A stretch of 64,000 nt of DNA from Micrococcus endophyticus (GTDB lineage: Bacteria; Actinomycetota; Actinomycetes; Actinomycetales; Micrococcaceae): assembly GCF_014205115.1 (NCBI RefSeq), contig NZ_JACHMW010000001.1, positions 1,922,001-1,986,000 on the forward strand. Direction: 5' to 3'. Below are positions 1 to 8,053 of the stretch, in pieces. Below the pieces are notes generated by a model. The model saw only the letters and a list, made by a program, of their open reading frames with translations. It did no database searches and had not been told where the DNA came from. A program made the translations under genes and the position numbers. How positions within the stretch are numbered: position 1 is the stretch's first letter; the number at the start of each line of letters is the position of its first letter.

Positions 1-1
1 C

Positions 2-802
2 CCGGCCGGGATGGTCGCCCTGCGCCTGGCCTTCTCGGCGCTGGTGCTGCTGGTCCTCACCCGGCCCCGGATGCGCACGCTGGCCGGGCTGTCGCGGCGG
101 GGGTGGGTCGCCGTCGTGATGCTGGGGGTGACCATGGCGGGGATGAACCTGCTGATCTACGCGGCGTTCGACCGGATCCCGCAAGGCGTGGCCGTGACCT
201 TCGAGGTGCTGGGCCCGCTCGCGCTGTCCGTGCTGGCGAACCGGCGGTGGCTGTCCGTGGTGTGGGCCGCGCTGGCGTTCGCGGGCATCGCGCTGCTCGG
301 CCGGGACGGGTTCTCCGCGGGGATGGACGGGGCGGGGCTGGACCCGCTGGGCGTGGCGTTCGCCCTCGCGGCGGCCGCCTGCTGGGCCGGGTTCATCCTG
401 GCCAACCGGCACGCGGGCACGCACCTGCCCGGCATGCAGGGCCTCGCGCTGGCGATGGTGGTGGGCTCGGCGGTGGCGGTGCCCGTGGGAGCGGCCGACG
501 CCGGCCCCGTGCTGCTCGAGCCCTGGGTGCTGGCGGTGGGCCTGGGGGTGGCGCTGCTGAGCTCCTCGATCCCCTACGGCATCGAGATGCAGGTGCTGCG
601 GACGATGCCCACGGGCCTGTTCTCCCTCATCACGTGCCTGTCCCCCGTGGTCGCCGCCCTCACGGCGTGGGCGGTGCGGGGGCAGCGGCTGGCCGTCCTG
701 GACCTCGTCGGCATGGGGCTCGTGGTCCTGGCGTGCGCGGCGGCCGTGTGGGCGGCGGAGCGGGCGGCGCGGCCGTCCCGGCGTGCGCCCCGCGCGTCGT
801 AA
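2..802 (+). CDS. EamA/DMT-family exporter, 5' end cut by window
   Basis: Integral membrane exporter of the EamA (drug/metabolite transporter) superfamily, most like RhtA-type amino-acid or metabolite exporters. The protein is nearly all hydrophobic helices, with about nine visible, and a duplicated fold around residues 1-125 and 130-255. The reading frame is open to the window edge, and codons for Pro-Ala-Gly precede the first ATG at 11. RhtA-like proteins have another helix before this point, so the true start lies outside the window. The C-terminal residues are encoded by the first unit of a tandem repeat (785-856), so the tail may have been extended by repeat growth. The substrate cannot be told from sequence. 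Confidence 0.8.
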   Translation, partial: PAGMVALRLAFSALVLLVLTRPRMRTLAGLSRRGWVAVVMLGVTMAGMNLLIYAAFDRIPQGVAVTFEVLGPLALSVLANRRWLSVVWAALAFAGIALLGRDGFSAGMDGAGLDPLGVAFALAAAACWAGFILANRHAGTHLPGMQGLALAMVVGSAVAVPVGAADAGPVLLEPWVLAVGLGVALLSSSIPYGIEMQVLRTMPTGLFSLITCLSPVVAALTAWAVRGQRLAVLDLVGMGLVVLACAAAVWAAERAARPSRRAPRAS

Positions 803-856
803 GCGGGCTTGCGCCCCGCGCGTCGTGAGCACCCGCACGCCCCGCGCGTCGTGAGC
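785..856. repeat. Three-unit GC-rich tandem repeat
   Basis: The 19-nt unit cgccccgcgcgtcgtgagc occurs three times (about 786-804, 812-830 and 838-856). The first copy has an A instead of G and supplies the stop codon and last residues of the exporter gene. The shared core gtcgtgagc also appears in the hairpins at 7193-7244 and 32524-32574. Confidence 0.8.
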
Positions 857-861
857 GTTTG

Positions 862-910
862 GGGTGACTTGTCGGGGGTGTGAAGGCCCCGCACCCCCGA
901 CAAGTCACCC
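862..910. repeat. Perfect 19-bp inverted repeat, hairpin family A copy 1
   Basis: Left arm gggtgacttgtcgggggtg (862-880) pairs perfectly with 892-910 around an 11-nt loop. A second member with the same arm length, loop length and flanks (gcgttt before, gaatc after) is at 2048-2096. It sits between two genes on the same strand and could end the upstream transcript, but no T-run follows, so it may instead be a dispersed repeat. Confidence 0.85.
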
Positions 911-968
911 GAATCTCCGGGAGGAGGGGTCCGCGCCGAGACCCGCGGCCCCGGCCTAGCCTGGGCGC

Positions 969-1964
969 ATGACCCCCGGCTCCCCCGACGACGACGGCGC
1001 CCCGGCCGTCCGCCGCCGCGTCCTCGTGCTGCTCAACCCCCACGCCGGGCGGCGTCGCAGCCTCACCCGCGCCCAGGCCCGACTGCGCACCCACCCGGGG
1101 CTCGCCCTCGACCTCGTGGTCCCCGACCCCGCCGACCACACCGCCCAGCTCGCCGCCGCCCGCACGGCGCTCGCGGACGGCGTGGACGCGGTGGTGGTGC
1201 GCGGCGGGGACGGGATGGTCGCGGCCGGGGTCGGGCTCGTCTGCGACCACGCGGAGGCCACGGGTCGCCTGGTGCCGCTGGGGATCGTCCCGGCGGGCAC
1301 CGGCAACGACCTCGCCCGGGCCGCGGGCCTGCATCGCAGCGATCCGGGCGCCGCCCTCGAGGCGGTGCTACGGGCCCTCGAAAACCCCGCCGCGCCCGTC
1401 CGCCGCATCGACGCGCTGCGGCTGACGGTGACCCGGGCCGGCGCCGTCGTGGAGCGCCGATGGGCCGCGAACTCGGTGAACATCGGCTTCGACGCGCGGG
1501 TGAACGCGCGCGCCAACGCCCTCGGCGTGGTGCCCGGACCGCTGCGCTACCTCGCCGCGCTCGGCCTGGAGGCGCGCGCCTTCGCGGCGGTGGAGATGGG
1601 CCTCGGGCTCGACGACGGCCCCGTGCGCCTCGAGCGCGTCGCCCTCGTGTCCGTCCAGAACGGCCCGACGATCGGCGGCGGCATCCCCCTGGCCCCCGGC
1701 GCCCGCCTCGACGACGGACGGGCGGAGGCGACCGTCGTCGGGCCCCTGCCGACCGCCGGCCTGGCCCTGCTCTTCCCCCTGGTCTACGTGCGCGCCCACC
1801 GGCTGCTGCGGCCGCTGCGCACCGAGCGGGCCCGGCGGGTGCGCGTGGCCGTGCCGGACGGGGTGCCCGTGTACGCGGACGGGGACGAGGTGCTGCCCGC
1901 CTCGCACGGCGGAGCCTCGGTGGAGGTCGAGGCGGTGCCGGGCGCCGTCGCGCTGCTGGGCTGA
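969..1964 (+). CDS. Diacylglycerol/lipid kinase family protein
   Basis: Predicted ATP-dependent lipid kinase with a DAGK catalytic domain (YegS/DgkB/sphingosine-kinase fold), probably recycling diacylglycerol or phosphorylating a related lipid at the membrane. The N-terminus has the NPHAGRRRS nucleotide-binding segment (about residue 23), followed by the hallmark GGDGMV motif (about 79) and PAGTGNDLAR (about 108). The C-terminal beta-sandwich runs from about residue 150 to the end. The length of 331 aa is normal for the family. It starts with ATG at 969, is a single gene, and is flanked by hairpins of the same repeat family on both sides. The exact lipid substrate is not predictable. Confidence 0.88.
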   Translation: MTPGSPDDDGAPAVRRRVLVLLNPHAGRRRSLTRAQARLRTHPGLALDLVVPDPADHTAQLAAARTALADGVDAVVVRGGDGMVAAGVGLVCDHAEATGRLVPLGIVPAGTGNDLARAAGLHRSDPGAALEAVLRALENPAAPVRRIDALRLTVTRAGAVVERRWAANSVNIGFDARVNARANALGVVPGPLRYLAALGLEARAFAAVEMGLGLDDGPVRLERVALVSVQNGPTIGGGIPLAPGARLDDGRAEATVVGPLPTAGLALLFPLVYVRAHRLLRPLRTERARRVRVAVPDGVPVYADGDEVLPASHGGASVEVEAVPGAVALLG

Positions 1965-2047
1965 TGGCGCGGACGTCGGCGTCGCCGTCCTCAAGCCACC
2001 CCCGGACCCGCACCCACCCCCGCGCCGGCCCCACCCCCACGCGTTTC

Positions 2048-2096
2048 GGGTGAGTTGTCGGAGGTGTGAGCCGCCTTCACCTCCGACAACTCGCCC
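2048..2096. repeat. 19-bp inverted repeat, hairpin family A copy 2
   Basis: Left arm gggtgagttgtcggaggtg (2048-2066) pairs with 2078-2096 with one G-U wobble and an 11-nt loop. It is clearly homologous to the hairpin at 862-910, including outer flanks. Arm changes relative to copy 1 occur on both sides, so pairing is conserved while sequence drifts, which suggests the structure matters. Confidence 0.85.
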
Positions 2097-2156
2097 GAAT
2101 CGCCGGCCCGGCCCGACGGCGGCCGGCGCGCCCGTCCCTGTGGATACGCTGGGCGG

Positions 2157-2966
2157 ATGGCCCGCTACGTCCCCGTCCCCGAGCCCGAGCCCGTCCCCGC
2201 CGCCGAGGAGGCCGCGCTGCGACGGGGCCGCGCCCGGCCGTGGTGGCCGTACCTGCTGACCGCCGCGGTGAGCGTCGCGCTGCTGGTGTGGACCGTCGTC
2301 GCGTACCCGGGGCTGCCGGAGCAGGTGCCGGTGCACTGGGGGATCGACGGCCGTCCCGACCGCTGGGAGGACACCACCTTCGGGACGGTCGCGTTCGCGC
2401 CGATCTTCGGGCTCGGGATGACGGCGTTCCTCGCCCTGATCGCCGCGATGATCCCGGCCATGACCGGCGTGCACGGGGCCACCAGCGCCTGGCGGCGGGT
2501 CCGCCAGGAGGGGGTGAACCGCGGGGTCCGCGAGGGGCTGGGCTGGATCGCCCTGCTCAGCCTGCTCATGACCGCCCCGACGACGGCCGAGGTCCTCTCC
2601 GCCGGCGCCTGGCGGATGCCCTGGTGGCTGATGCCGCTGCTCCTGACGGCGCTGATGGTCGGCGTGTTCGGGGCGCTGCGCGCGACCCTGGGCCGGTGGA
2701 CCCGCTGGGCGGACGGCGTCGCCGCGGACCTGGGCCACCGGCCCACCCCGGAGGAGCTCGCCGAGGACGAGACGTGGACCCCGCTGGGCATGAAGGACGA
2801 CCCCGAGGACCCCACCGTGTTCCCCGCCAAGCGCCCGGGCTACGGCGTGGGGACCACGATCAACATCGGCACGCGGGCCGGCCGCCTCCTCGTCTACGGC
2901 TTTGTGGCCGTGTTCATGGTGGCGCTGCCCGTGGCCACGTGGATCGGGGCGTACCTGGCGCGATGA
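2157..2966 (+). CDS. DUF1648/DUF5808-type membrane protein
   Basis: Integral membrane protein of unknown function, 269 aa. A DUF1648 segment follows the first helix (PEQVPVHWGIDGRPDRW, about residues 53-69), which in this family lies on the outer side. Further helices lie at about 80-105, 123-142 and 156-176, with one more at the C-terminus. The tail contains the DUF5808-like stretch ending in KRPGYGVGTTINIGTRAG. It overlaps the next gene by four bases (ATGA), so the two are translationally coupled. Proteins of this kind resemble SdpI-like membrane proteins, but no immunity role is shown here. Confidence 0.75.
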   Translation: MARYVPVPEPEPVPAAEEAALRRGRARPWWPYLLTAAVSVALLVWTVVAYPGLPEQVPVHWGIDGRPDRWEDTTFGTVAFAPIFGLGMTAFLALIAAMIPAMTGVHGATSAWRRVRQEGVNRGVREGLGWIALLSLLMTAPTTAEVLSAGAWRMPWWLMPLLLTALMVGVFGALRATLGRWTRWADGVAADLGHRPTPEELAEDETWTPLGMKDDPEDPTVFPAKRPGYGVGTTINIGTRAGRLLVYGFVAVFMVALPVATWIGAYLAR

Positions 2967-3493
2967 CCACCGAGACCCGCCTGCTCCTCCTCGCCGACAC
3001 CCACATCCCGCCCCGGGCCCGCGCCATGCCCGCCCAGGTGTGGGACGAGGTGGCGCGCGCCGACGTCGTGCTCCACGCCGGCGACTGGGTCGAGGAGGCC
3101 GTCCTGGACGAGCTCGAGGCGCGCTCGCGGCGGCTCGTGGGCGTGTGGGGCAACAACGACGACGGCGCCCTGCGCGCCCGCCTGCCCGAGGTGGCGCGCG
3201 TCGAGATCGGCGGGGTGAGGATCGCCATGGTCCACGAGACCGGCGCCGCCCGCGGCCGCGAGCGCCGGATGGCCGAGGCGTTCCCGGACGCGGACGTGCT
3301 GGTGTTCGGGCACAGCCACATCCCGTGGGACACGGTCGCCGGGCCGGACACCGCGAACCCGGGCCTGCGGCTACTCAACCCCGGCTCCTGCACGGACCGG
3401 CGGCGGCAGCCGGTGTGCACGCTGATGCGGGCCGTGGTGCGGGACGGCGGGCTGGCCGACGTCGAGCTGGTCCCGGTGGACCGCACGCCGTGA
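2963..3493 (+). CDS. YfcE/MJ0936-type metallophosphoesterase
   Basis: Small calcineurin-like phosphoesterase, 176 aa, probably a cytosolic dimetal phosphodiesterase. The metal-ligand motifs are all visible: DTH (about 12), HAGDW (about 37), GNND (about 65), VHE (about 91) and GHSH (about 118). The ATG overlaps the stop of the DUF1648 gene, so it is read from the same transcript. The physiological substrate is unknown; relatives hydrolyse bis-pNPP and some 2',3'-cyclic or phosphodiester substrates. Confidence 0.85.
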   Translation: MTTETRLLLLADTHIPPRARAMPAQVWDEVARADVVLHAGDWVEEAVLDELEARSRRLVGVWGNNDDGALRARLPEVARVEIGGVRIAMVHETGAARGRERRMAEAFPDADVLVFGHSHIPWDTVAGPDTANPGLRLLNPGSCTDRRRQPVCTLMRAVVRDGGLADVELVPVDRTP

Positions 3494-3751
3494 CCGACGG
3501 GCCGGCCTCTCGCCCGCACGGCGTGCCCCCACAGCCGTGCCACGCCATGGACCGGCCAGCGACGCGACGCGACGGTGTGGATGACGCATCGCATGACACG
3601 TCTATGATTTGCGTGGGTCGCATCACATCCGAGTGACAGCTCCGCACTCCGACGCCTGAGACCCCGGGCCCCATGGTCCGGGGTGGACGCGACGCCATCC
3701 CCGGCGTGCCGGACGGCGGCCCAGCACGAGCACTTCGACAAGGAGAGAAAC

Positions 3752-4876
3752 ATGAGACGTGCCCAACGATGGGTGGCCGGCGTCGCGACGGCCGCGCTCC
3801 TCACCACGATGTCAGCCTCCCCTGCCGCCGCTGGCACCGACGCCCCGCGCGCCGACTCCCCCCTCGCCCAATCGGCATCGGAGGGTGCGTACCGGACCGC
3901 AGCCCACGACCGCGTGGCGGCGGAGCTGGACGCGGCGGTCCCGGCCGCGGCACAGGAAAAGATCTTCGACTCCGCTGGTGTCGACATGGACGGGGAGGTC
4001 CTGGCCGCCTACGACACCCTGTGGTCCGACGCGGCCCATGACCGCGACCTGTCGTCGTCGGTCGTCCCGCTCACCGCCACGGACGGCGGGGGCATCGGCT
4101 TCGCGGACGTCGCCTCCGGCCGCGAGATGTCCCTCGCCCTCGCGGGCGCGGACGAGCAGGCCACGGACGCCGGGGTGACCGTTGCACGGGACGCGGACCG
4201 GGGCGTCTCGGCCGTGTCCCACGTGTCGGAGGCCGGCGCCGGCCAGGTCATCGCCGTCGCGGACGCCTCCGCTGGGTACGTGGACTACTCCTTCTCCCTG
4301 CCCGAGGGCAGCTCCCTCGAGGCCCGCGCGGACGGGTCGCTGGCCATCGTGGACGCCGCGGGCGCCACCGAGGGTCGGATCGCGGCACCGTGGGCGTTCG
4401 ACCAGAACGGGGTCACACTCGAGACCCGCTACGACGTGCGGTCGGACGGCACGCTCCGGCAGCACTTCACCCCCGTGGCCGGCTCGTCCCGCGTGGTCCT
4501 CGACCCCTCGGCGTGGTGGTGGGCGGCCACGGGCGCCAAGTGCGCGGCGGAGCTCGCGATCACCTTCACACCCGTGAAGCTGGCCAAGGTCACCAAGAGC
4601 ATCGTCTCGGTCGCCCAGCGGTCTGCGACCGTCCGGCGAGCCGTGGACCGGCTCGGCGGCGCCTACAATGCCGCCGTGAAGACTGTCCAGTACCAGGCCA
4701 ATGAGCTGAAGCGGAAGGCCAACGGCGCGTCCTGGGCCAAGGTCATCCCTTCGTTCCGGATGACCGCCCAGCAGAAGCAGGACGCCGCCCGCATCTCCGG
4801 GTTCCTCGGGGGCAATGTCTGGACGCTGCTCGGCTTCGGCTCGTGCGCCGAGCTCGTGATGGAGCTCCGCCGATGA
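3752..4876 (+). CDS. Secreted protein of unknown function
   Basis: Not recognised. The start chosen is the ATG at 3752, eight bases after a strong AAGGAGA ribosome site, rather than the longer frame from 3683. The product (374 aa) begins with a signal peptide: RR, a hydrophobic core, and a cut near SASPAAA, about residue 27. The middle is Asp/Ala-rich and beta-rich, and the last third is basic with amphipathic helices. Only two Cys are present after the signal, in matching contexts KCAAELA and SCAELVME, and they may form a disulfide. It overlaps the next gene by ATGA. A TATGAT at 3603-3608 may be a -10 box. Secreted enzyme or toxin-like roles are possible but unsupported. Confidence 0.6.
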   Translation: MRRAQRWVAGVATAALLTTMSASPAAAGTDAPRADSPLAQSASEGAYRTAAHDRVAAELDAAVPAAAQEKIFDSAGVDMDGEVLAAYDTLWSDAAHDRDLSSSVVPLTATDGGGIGFADVASGREMSLALAGADEQATDAGVTVARDADRGVSAVSHVSEAGAGQVIAVADASAGYVDYSFSLPEGSSLEARADGSLAIVDAAGATEGRIAAPWAFDQNGVTLETRYDVRSDGTLRQHFTPVAGSSRVVLDPSAWWWAATGAKCAAELAITFTPVKLAKVTKSIVSVAQRSATVRRAVDRLGGAYNAAVKTVQYQANELKRKANGASWAKVIPSFRMTAQQKQDAARISGFLGGNVWTLLGFGSCAELVMELRR

Positions 4877-5142
4877 ACGCGCTCCTTCTCGCCCTCCTGG
4901 CCCTCGTCGCGGTCAGCGCCTTCGTCCTCGCCTGGACCTTCACCTCCGCCCGCCGCCGCGGCGAGCAGTCCGTGCCCGTGAGCTCCGGCATCGCCGCCGT
5001 GGTGACGTTCGTGGCCGCCGTCGTCTACAGCATCCAGTCCGCCGACGGCGGCTGGGGCGTGCGCCTCGCGGGCGTCGGCGTGCTCGTCGTCGCCCTGGTC
5101 CTCGGGGCCTGGGCGGGCCGACGCGGCCCCGCACAGGCCTGA
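4873..5142 (+). CDS. Small two- or three-helix membrane protein
   Basis: An 89-aa hydrophobic protein with predicted helices at about residues 3-22, 37-54 and 62-80. It starts inside the stop codon of the secreted-protein gene (ATGA overlap) and is followed directly by a strong terminator, so the pair forms a closed two-gene operon. The arrangement of a secreted protein plus a tiny membrane protein would fit an export aid or immunity protein, but this is only inference from position. No known family is recognised. Confidence 0.6.
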   Translation: MNALLLALLALVAVSAFVLAWTFTSARRRGEQSVPVSSGIAAVVTFVAAVVYSIQSADGGWGVRLAGVGVLVVALVLGAWAGRRGPAQA

Positions 5143-5155
5143 CCCTCACGCACCC

Positions 5156-5189
5156 ACGCCCCGCCCCCGGACCTCCGGGGGCGGGGCGT
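5156..5189 (+). terminator. Strong GC hairpin terminator
   Basis: A perfect 15-bp stem (acgccccgcccccgg, 5156-5170, pairing with 5175-5189) with a 4-nt loop begins 14 bases after the stop of the small membrane protein gene. There is no T-tract, as is common in high-GC actinobacteria. Confidence 0.75.
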
Positions 5190-5311
5190 CCGTGCCTCCG
5201 GGGTGCGGCCGGCCCCGCGTGACGCTCTGCGACGTGCCCACCCTGCCCCCGGCGCACCTCGCCCGGGACAATGGGACGGACTGCCCCGAAGCCTCCACCG
5301 AAAGGACCCCC

Positions 5312-6622
5312 GTGGCTGACCACGAGTTCGGCTTCCGCACCAAGGCGCTGCACGCCGGCGCCGTCCCGGACGCCGTCCACGGCTCCCGCGCCGTGCCGAT
5401 CCACCAGACCAGCTCTTTCGTGTTCGAGTCCGCGGACGACGCCGCCAACCTCTTCGCCCTGCAGAAGTACGGCAACATCTACTCGCGCATCGGCAACCCC
5501 ACGGTCGCGGCGTTCGAGGAGCGGATCGCCACGCTCGAGGGCGGCATCGGCGCGGTGGCGACGGCGTCCGGCATGGCCGCCGAGTTCGTCACCTTCGCGG
5601 CGCTCGCCGGGGCCGGGGACCACATCGTGGCGTCTTCGAAGCTCTACGGCGGCACGATCACCCAGCTGGACGTCTCCCTGCGCCGGTTCGGCGTCGAGAC
5701 CACGTTCGTGGACTCCGCCGAGGCCGCGGACTTCGAGGCCGCCCTCCAGCCCAACACCAAGGCCGTCTACACCGAGATCGTCGCCAACCCCTCCGGCGAC
5801 ATCGTGGACCTGCCGGGCCTGGCCGACGTCGCCCACCGGCACGGCGTGCCGCTCGTCGTGGACGCCACCCTCACCCCGCCGTACCTGATCCGCCCGATCG
5901 AGCACGGCGCGGACATCGTGATCCACTCGGCCACGAAGTTCCTCGGCGGCCACGGCACCACGCTGGGCGGCGTCGTCGTGGAGGCGGGCACGTTCCCGTG
6001 GGACAACGGGAAGTTCCCGCTGATGACCGAGCCGGTCCCCTCCTACGGGGACGTGTCCTGGTGGGGAAACTTCGGCGAGTACGGCTTCCTCACCAAGCTG
6101 CGTTCCGAGCAGCTGCGCGACTTCGGCCCCTCGCTGGCCCCGCAGTCGGCGTTCCAGCTGATGATCGGCGTCGAGACCCTGGCCCAGCGCATGGACGCCC
6201 ACCTGGCCAACGCGCAGGCCGTGGCGCAGTGGCTCCACGAGGACCCTCGCATCGCCTGGGTGGCCTACGCGGGCCTGCCCGGCCACCCGCACCACGAGCG
6301 CGGCCGGCAGCTGCTGCCGAAGGGCGTCGGCTCGGTGTTCAGCTTCGGCGTGGCCGGCGGCCGCGAGACCGGGGCGACGTTCATCTCCGCCCTGCAGCTG
6401 GCCAGCCACCTGGCCAACATCGGCGACGCCAAGACCCTCGTGCTGCACCCGGCCTCCACCACGCACCAGCAGCTCACCGCCGAGCAGATGGTGGCCGGCG
6501 GCGTGCCGGAGGACCTCATCCGCATCTCGGTGGGCATCGAGGACGTCGAGGACATCCTGTGGGACCTGGACCAGGCCCTCACCGCGGCCACGGGCCGCAC
6601 CCGCGACGACGAGGAGGCCTGA
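5312..6622 (+). CDS. metY: O-acetylhomoserine aminocarboxypropyltransferase (sulfhydrylase)
   Basis: PLP-dependent enzyme of the Cys/Met metabolism family that makes homocysteine from O-acetyl-homoserine and sulfide in the cytosol. The start is taken as GTG at 5312, after GAAAGGA, giving VADHEFGFRTKALHAG, the usual N-terminus. The PLP lysine lies in SATKFLGGHGTT (about residue 210), and the SRIGNPTV segment (about 55) and the C-terminal HPASTTHQQL (about 386) are typical. The 436-aa length matches MetY rather than the shorter MetB or MetZ. No riboswitch was seen upstream. A CoA-binding protein gene follows after 3 bases and is probably co-transcribed. Confidence 0.93.
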   Translation: MADHEFGFRTKALHAGAVPDAVHGSRAVPIHQTSSFVFESADDAANLFALQKYGNIYSRIGNPTVAAFEERIATLEGGIGAVATASGMAAEFVTFAALAGAGDHIVASSKLYGGTITQLDVSLRRFGVETTFVDSAEAADFEAALQPNTKAVYTEIVANPSGDIVDLPGLADVAHRHGVPLVVDATLTPPYLIRPIEHGADIVIHSATKFLGGHGTTLGGVVVEAGTFPWDNGKFPLMTEPVPSYGDVSWWGNFGEYGFLTKLRSEQLRDFGPSLAPQSAFQLMIGVETLAQRMDAHLANAQAVAQWLHEDPRIAWVAYAGLPGHPHHERGRQLLPKGVGSVFSFGVAGGRETGATFISALQLASHLANIGDAKTLVLHPASTTHQQLTAEQMVAGGVPEDLIRISVGIEDVEDILWDLDQALTAATGRTRDDEEA

Positions 6623-6625
6623 GCC

Positions 6626-7141
6626 ATGAGCACCGCCAACCCCGAGCGCACCTGGACGGGCCCCACCGCGCCGGAGCGCCTGGCGATCCTGCGCCGCACC
6701 CGCTCCATCGCGATCGTGGGCGCCTCGGACAAGCCTGCCCGCGCGTCGTACTTCGTGGCGACGTACCTGCTCAGCTCCACCACGTTCGACGTGTACTTCG
6801 TGAACCCCGTGCTCGCCGACGCGGGCAAGCAGATCCTGGGCCACCGGGTGTACGCCTCGCTCGCCGACCTGCCCGTGGTCCCGGACATGGTGGAGGTCTT
6901 CCGCAAGTCCTCCGACGCCCCCGCGGTGGTGGCCGAGGCCCACACCGCGGGCGCGAAGACCGTGTGGCTGCAGCTGGGCGTGTGGAACGAGGACGCCGCC
7001 CGCCAGGCCGAGGAGCTGGGCCTGGAGATCGTCATGGACCGCTGCGTGAAGATCGAGCATGCCCGCTTCCACGGCGGCCTCAACCTGGCCGGCTTCAACA
7101 CGGGCGTCATCAGCTCGCGCCGACAGGCGATCGACCGCTGA
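6626..7141 (+). CDS. CoA-binding domain protein (YccU type)
   Basis: A 171-aa single-domain protein with the CoA-binding Rossmann fold of the YccU/YneT family. The glycine-rich IVGASDKPAR nucleotide loop lies at about residue 31, and the conserved KTVWLQLGVWNEDAA and VMDRCVKIEH segments are near the C-terminus. It follows metY with a 3-base gap. The biochemical function of the family is not established. The linkage to metY is common in actinobacteria and suggests a link to sulfur or acyl-CoA metabolism. Confidence 0.85.
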   Translation: MSTANPERTWTGPTAPERLAILRRTRSIAIVGASDKPARASYFVATYLLSSTTFDVYFVNPVLADAGKQILGHRVYASLADLPVVPDMVEVFRKSSDAPAVVAEAHTAGAKTVWLQLGVWNEDAARQAEELGLEIVMDRCVKIEHARFHGGLNLAGFNTGVISSRRQAIDR

Positions 7142-7192
7142 GGGCGGGGCGGGGATTCGCGTCACCCTTGCCCTCCCACGGAGCAGACAGTT

Positions 7193-7244
7193 GCGCTCAC
7201 GACGTGCCGCGGGTGAAAAACTCACACGGCGAGTCGTGAGCACA
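7193..7244. repeat. Imperfect inverted repeat, hairpin family B copy 1
   Basis: The arms gcgctcacgac and cgagtcgtgagcac face each other between convergent genes (CoA-binding protein to the left, lanthipeptide-cluster end to the right). The right arm is nearly identical to the arm of the perfect hairpin at 32524-32574. It may act as a bidirectional terminator. Confidence 0.65.
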
Positions 7245-7291
7245 ACGCAAGCGTCCCCGCCCCGCAGCCGGTCCGGTCTCGCGCCCGCCCC

Positions 7292-8053
7292 TCAGGGGGT
7301 CCGCCGTCGCATCGTCGCGGCGGCCAGCAGCAGCGCGGCCACGGCGACGGCGGCCAGCAGCCCGATCCGCAGCCACGAGTCCCCGGAGACGTCCGGCGCG
7401 GTGAGGAGTTCGCGCACCACGTCCACGGCCCATGTCATGGGCAGCACGCCGGCGACGGCGTCGAGGATGCCCGGCATCTGGTCCCTCGGGACCAGCAGGC
7501 CGCACAGGAAGATCTGCGGACCCACGAACGCGGGCGTGAACTGCACCGCCTGGAACTCGGTGCGCGCGAACGCGGAGGCGAGCAGTCCGAAGGCCACGCC
7601 CACCACCGCGTCCAGCGCCGCCACGAGGAGGAGCATCCCCCACGGCCCCTGCAGCGCCACGCCGAACGGGCCGAGGGGCAGCGCGGCCAGGATCCCGGCC
7701 TGCAGGAGGGCGAACACGCCGAACACCGCCGCGTAGGACGTCACGAGGTTCGCCCGGCTCAGCGGCGTGGCGAGCACCCGCTCGAGCGTGCCGGACGTGC
7801 GCTCGCGCAGCATCACCACCGAGGTGACGATGAACATGAGCAGCAGCGGCAGCACGGCGAGCATGATCGGGCCGACCGTCGCGAACGGCCCCTCCCGGCC
7901 CGGGGGCACCGGGACCTCACGGAAAACGAAGTACAGCAAGGTGAGCAGCAGCGCGGGCACCACGAGGATCAGGGCGATCGTCCGCGGGTCGTTGCGTAGC
8001 TGCGCGGCGATCCGGCGGACCGTGGCCACGGGCGCGGACCGGCGGGCGCTCAT
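7292..8053 (-). CDS. ABC-2 type permease, last gene of the lanthipeptide cluster
   Basis: A 253-aa ABC-2 membrane subunit with about six helices (residues 28-45, 63-85, 107-130, 138-160, 174-190 and 228-245) and the typical large loop after the first helix. The ATG overlaps the stop of the ATPase gene just upstream (8050-8053), so the two form one exporter. It lies at the 3' end of a 21-kb same-strand run and may export or give immunity to the lanthipeptide. It could also be an older neighbour: a 101-bp gap separates the pair from lanD, so cluster membership is likely but not certain. Confidence 0.8.
   Translation of the reverse strand: MSARRSAPVATVRRIAAQLRNDPRTIALILVVPALLLTLLYFVFREVPVPPGREGPFATVGPIMLAVLPLLLMFIVTSVVMLRERTSGTLERVLATPLSRANLVTSYAAVFGVFALLQAGILAALPLGPFGVALQGPWGMLLLVAALDAVVGVAFGLLASAFARTEFQAVQFTPAFVGPQIFLCGLLVPRDQMPGILDAVAGVLPMTWAVDVVRELLTAPDVSGDSWLRIGLLAAVAVAALLLAAATMRRRTP

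Noticed and set aside
3494-3751. tRNA or structured RNA in the 258-bp gap before the secreted-protein gene
   Set aside because: No cloverleaf, CCA-type end or T-loop sequence could be found on either strand.
4940-7243. A 767-codon open frame on the minus strand opposite metY
   Set aside because: It is the antisense shadow of high-GC metY and the CoA-binding gene: Arg/Gly/His/Val-rich repeats with no family motifs and no ribosome site.
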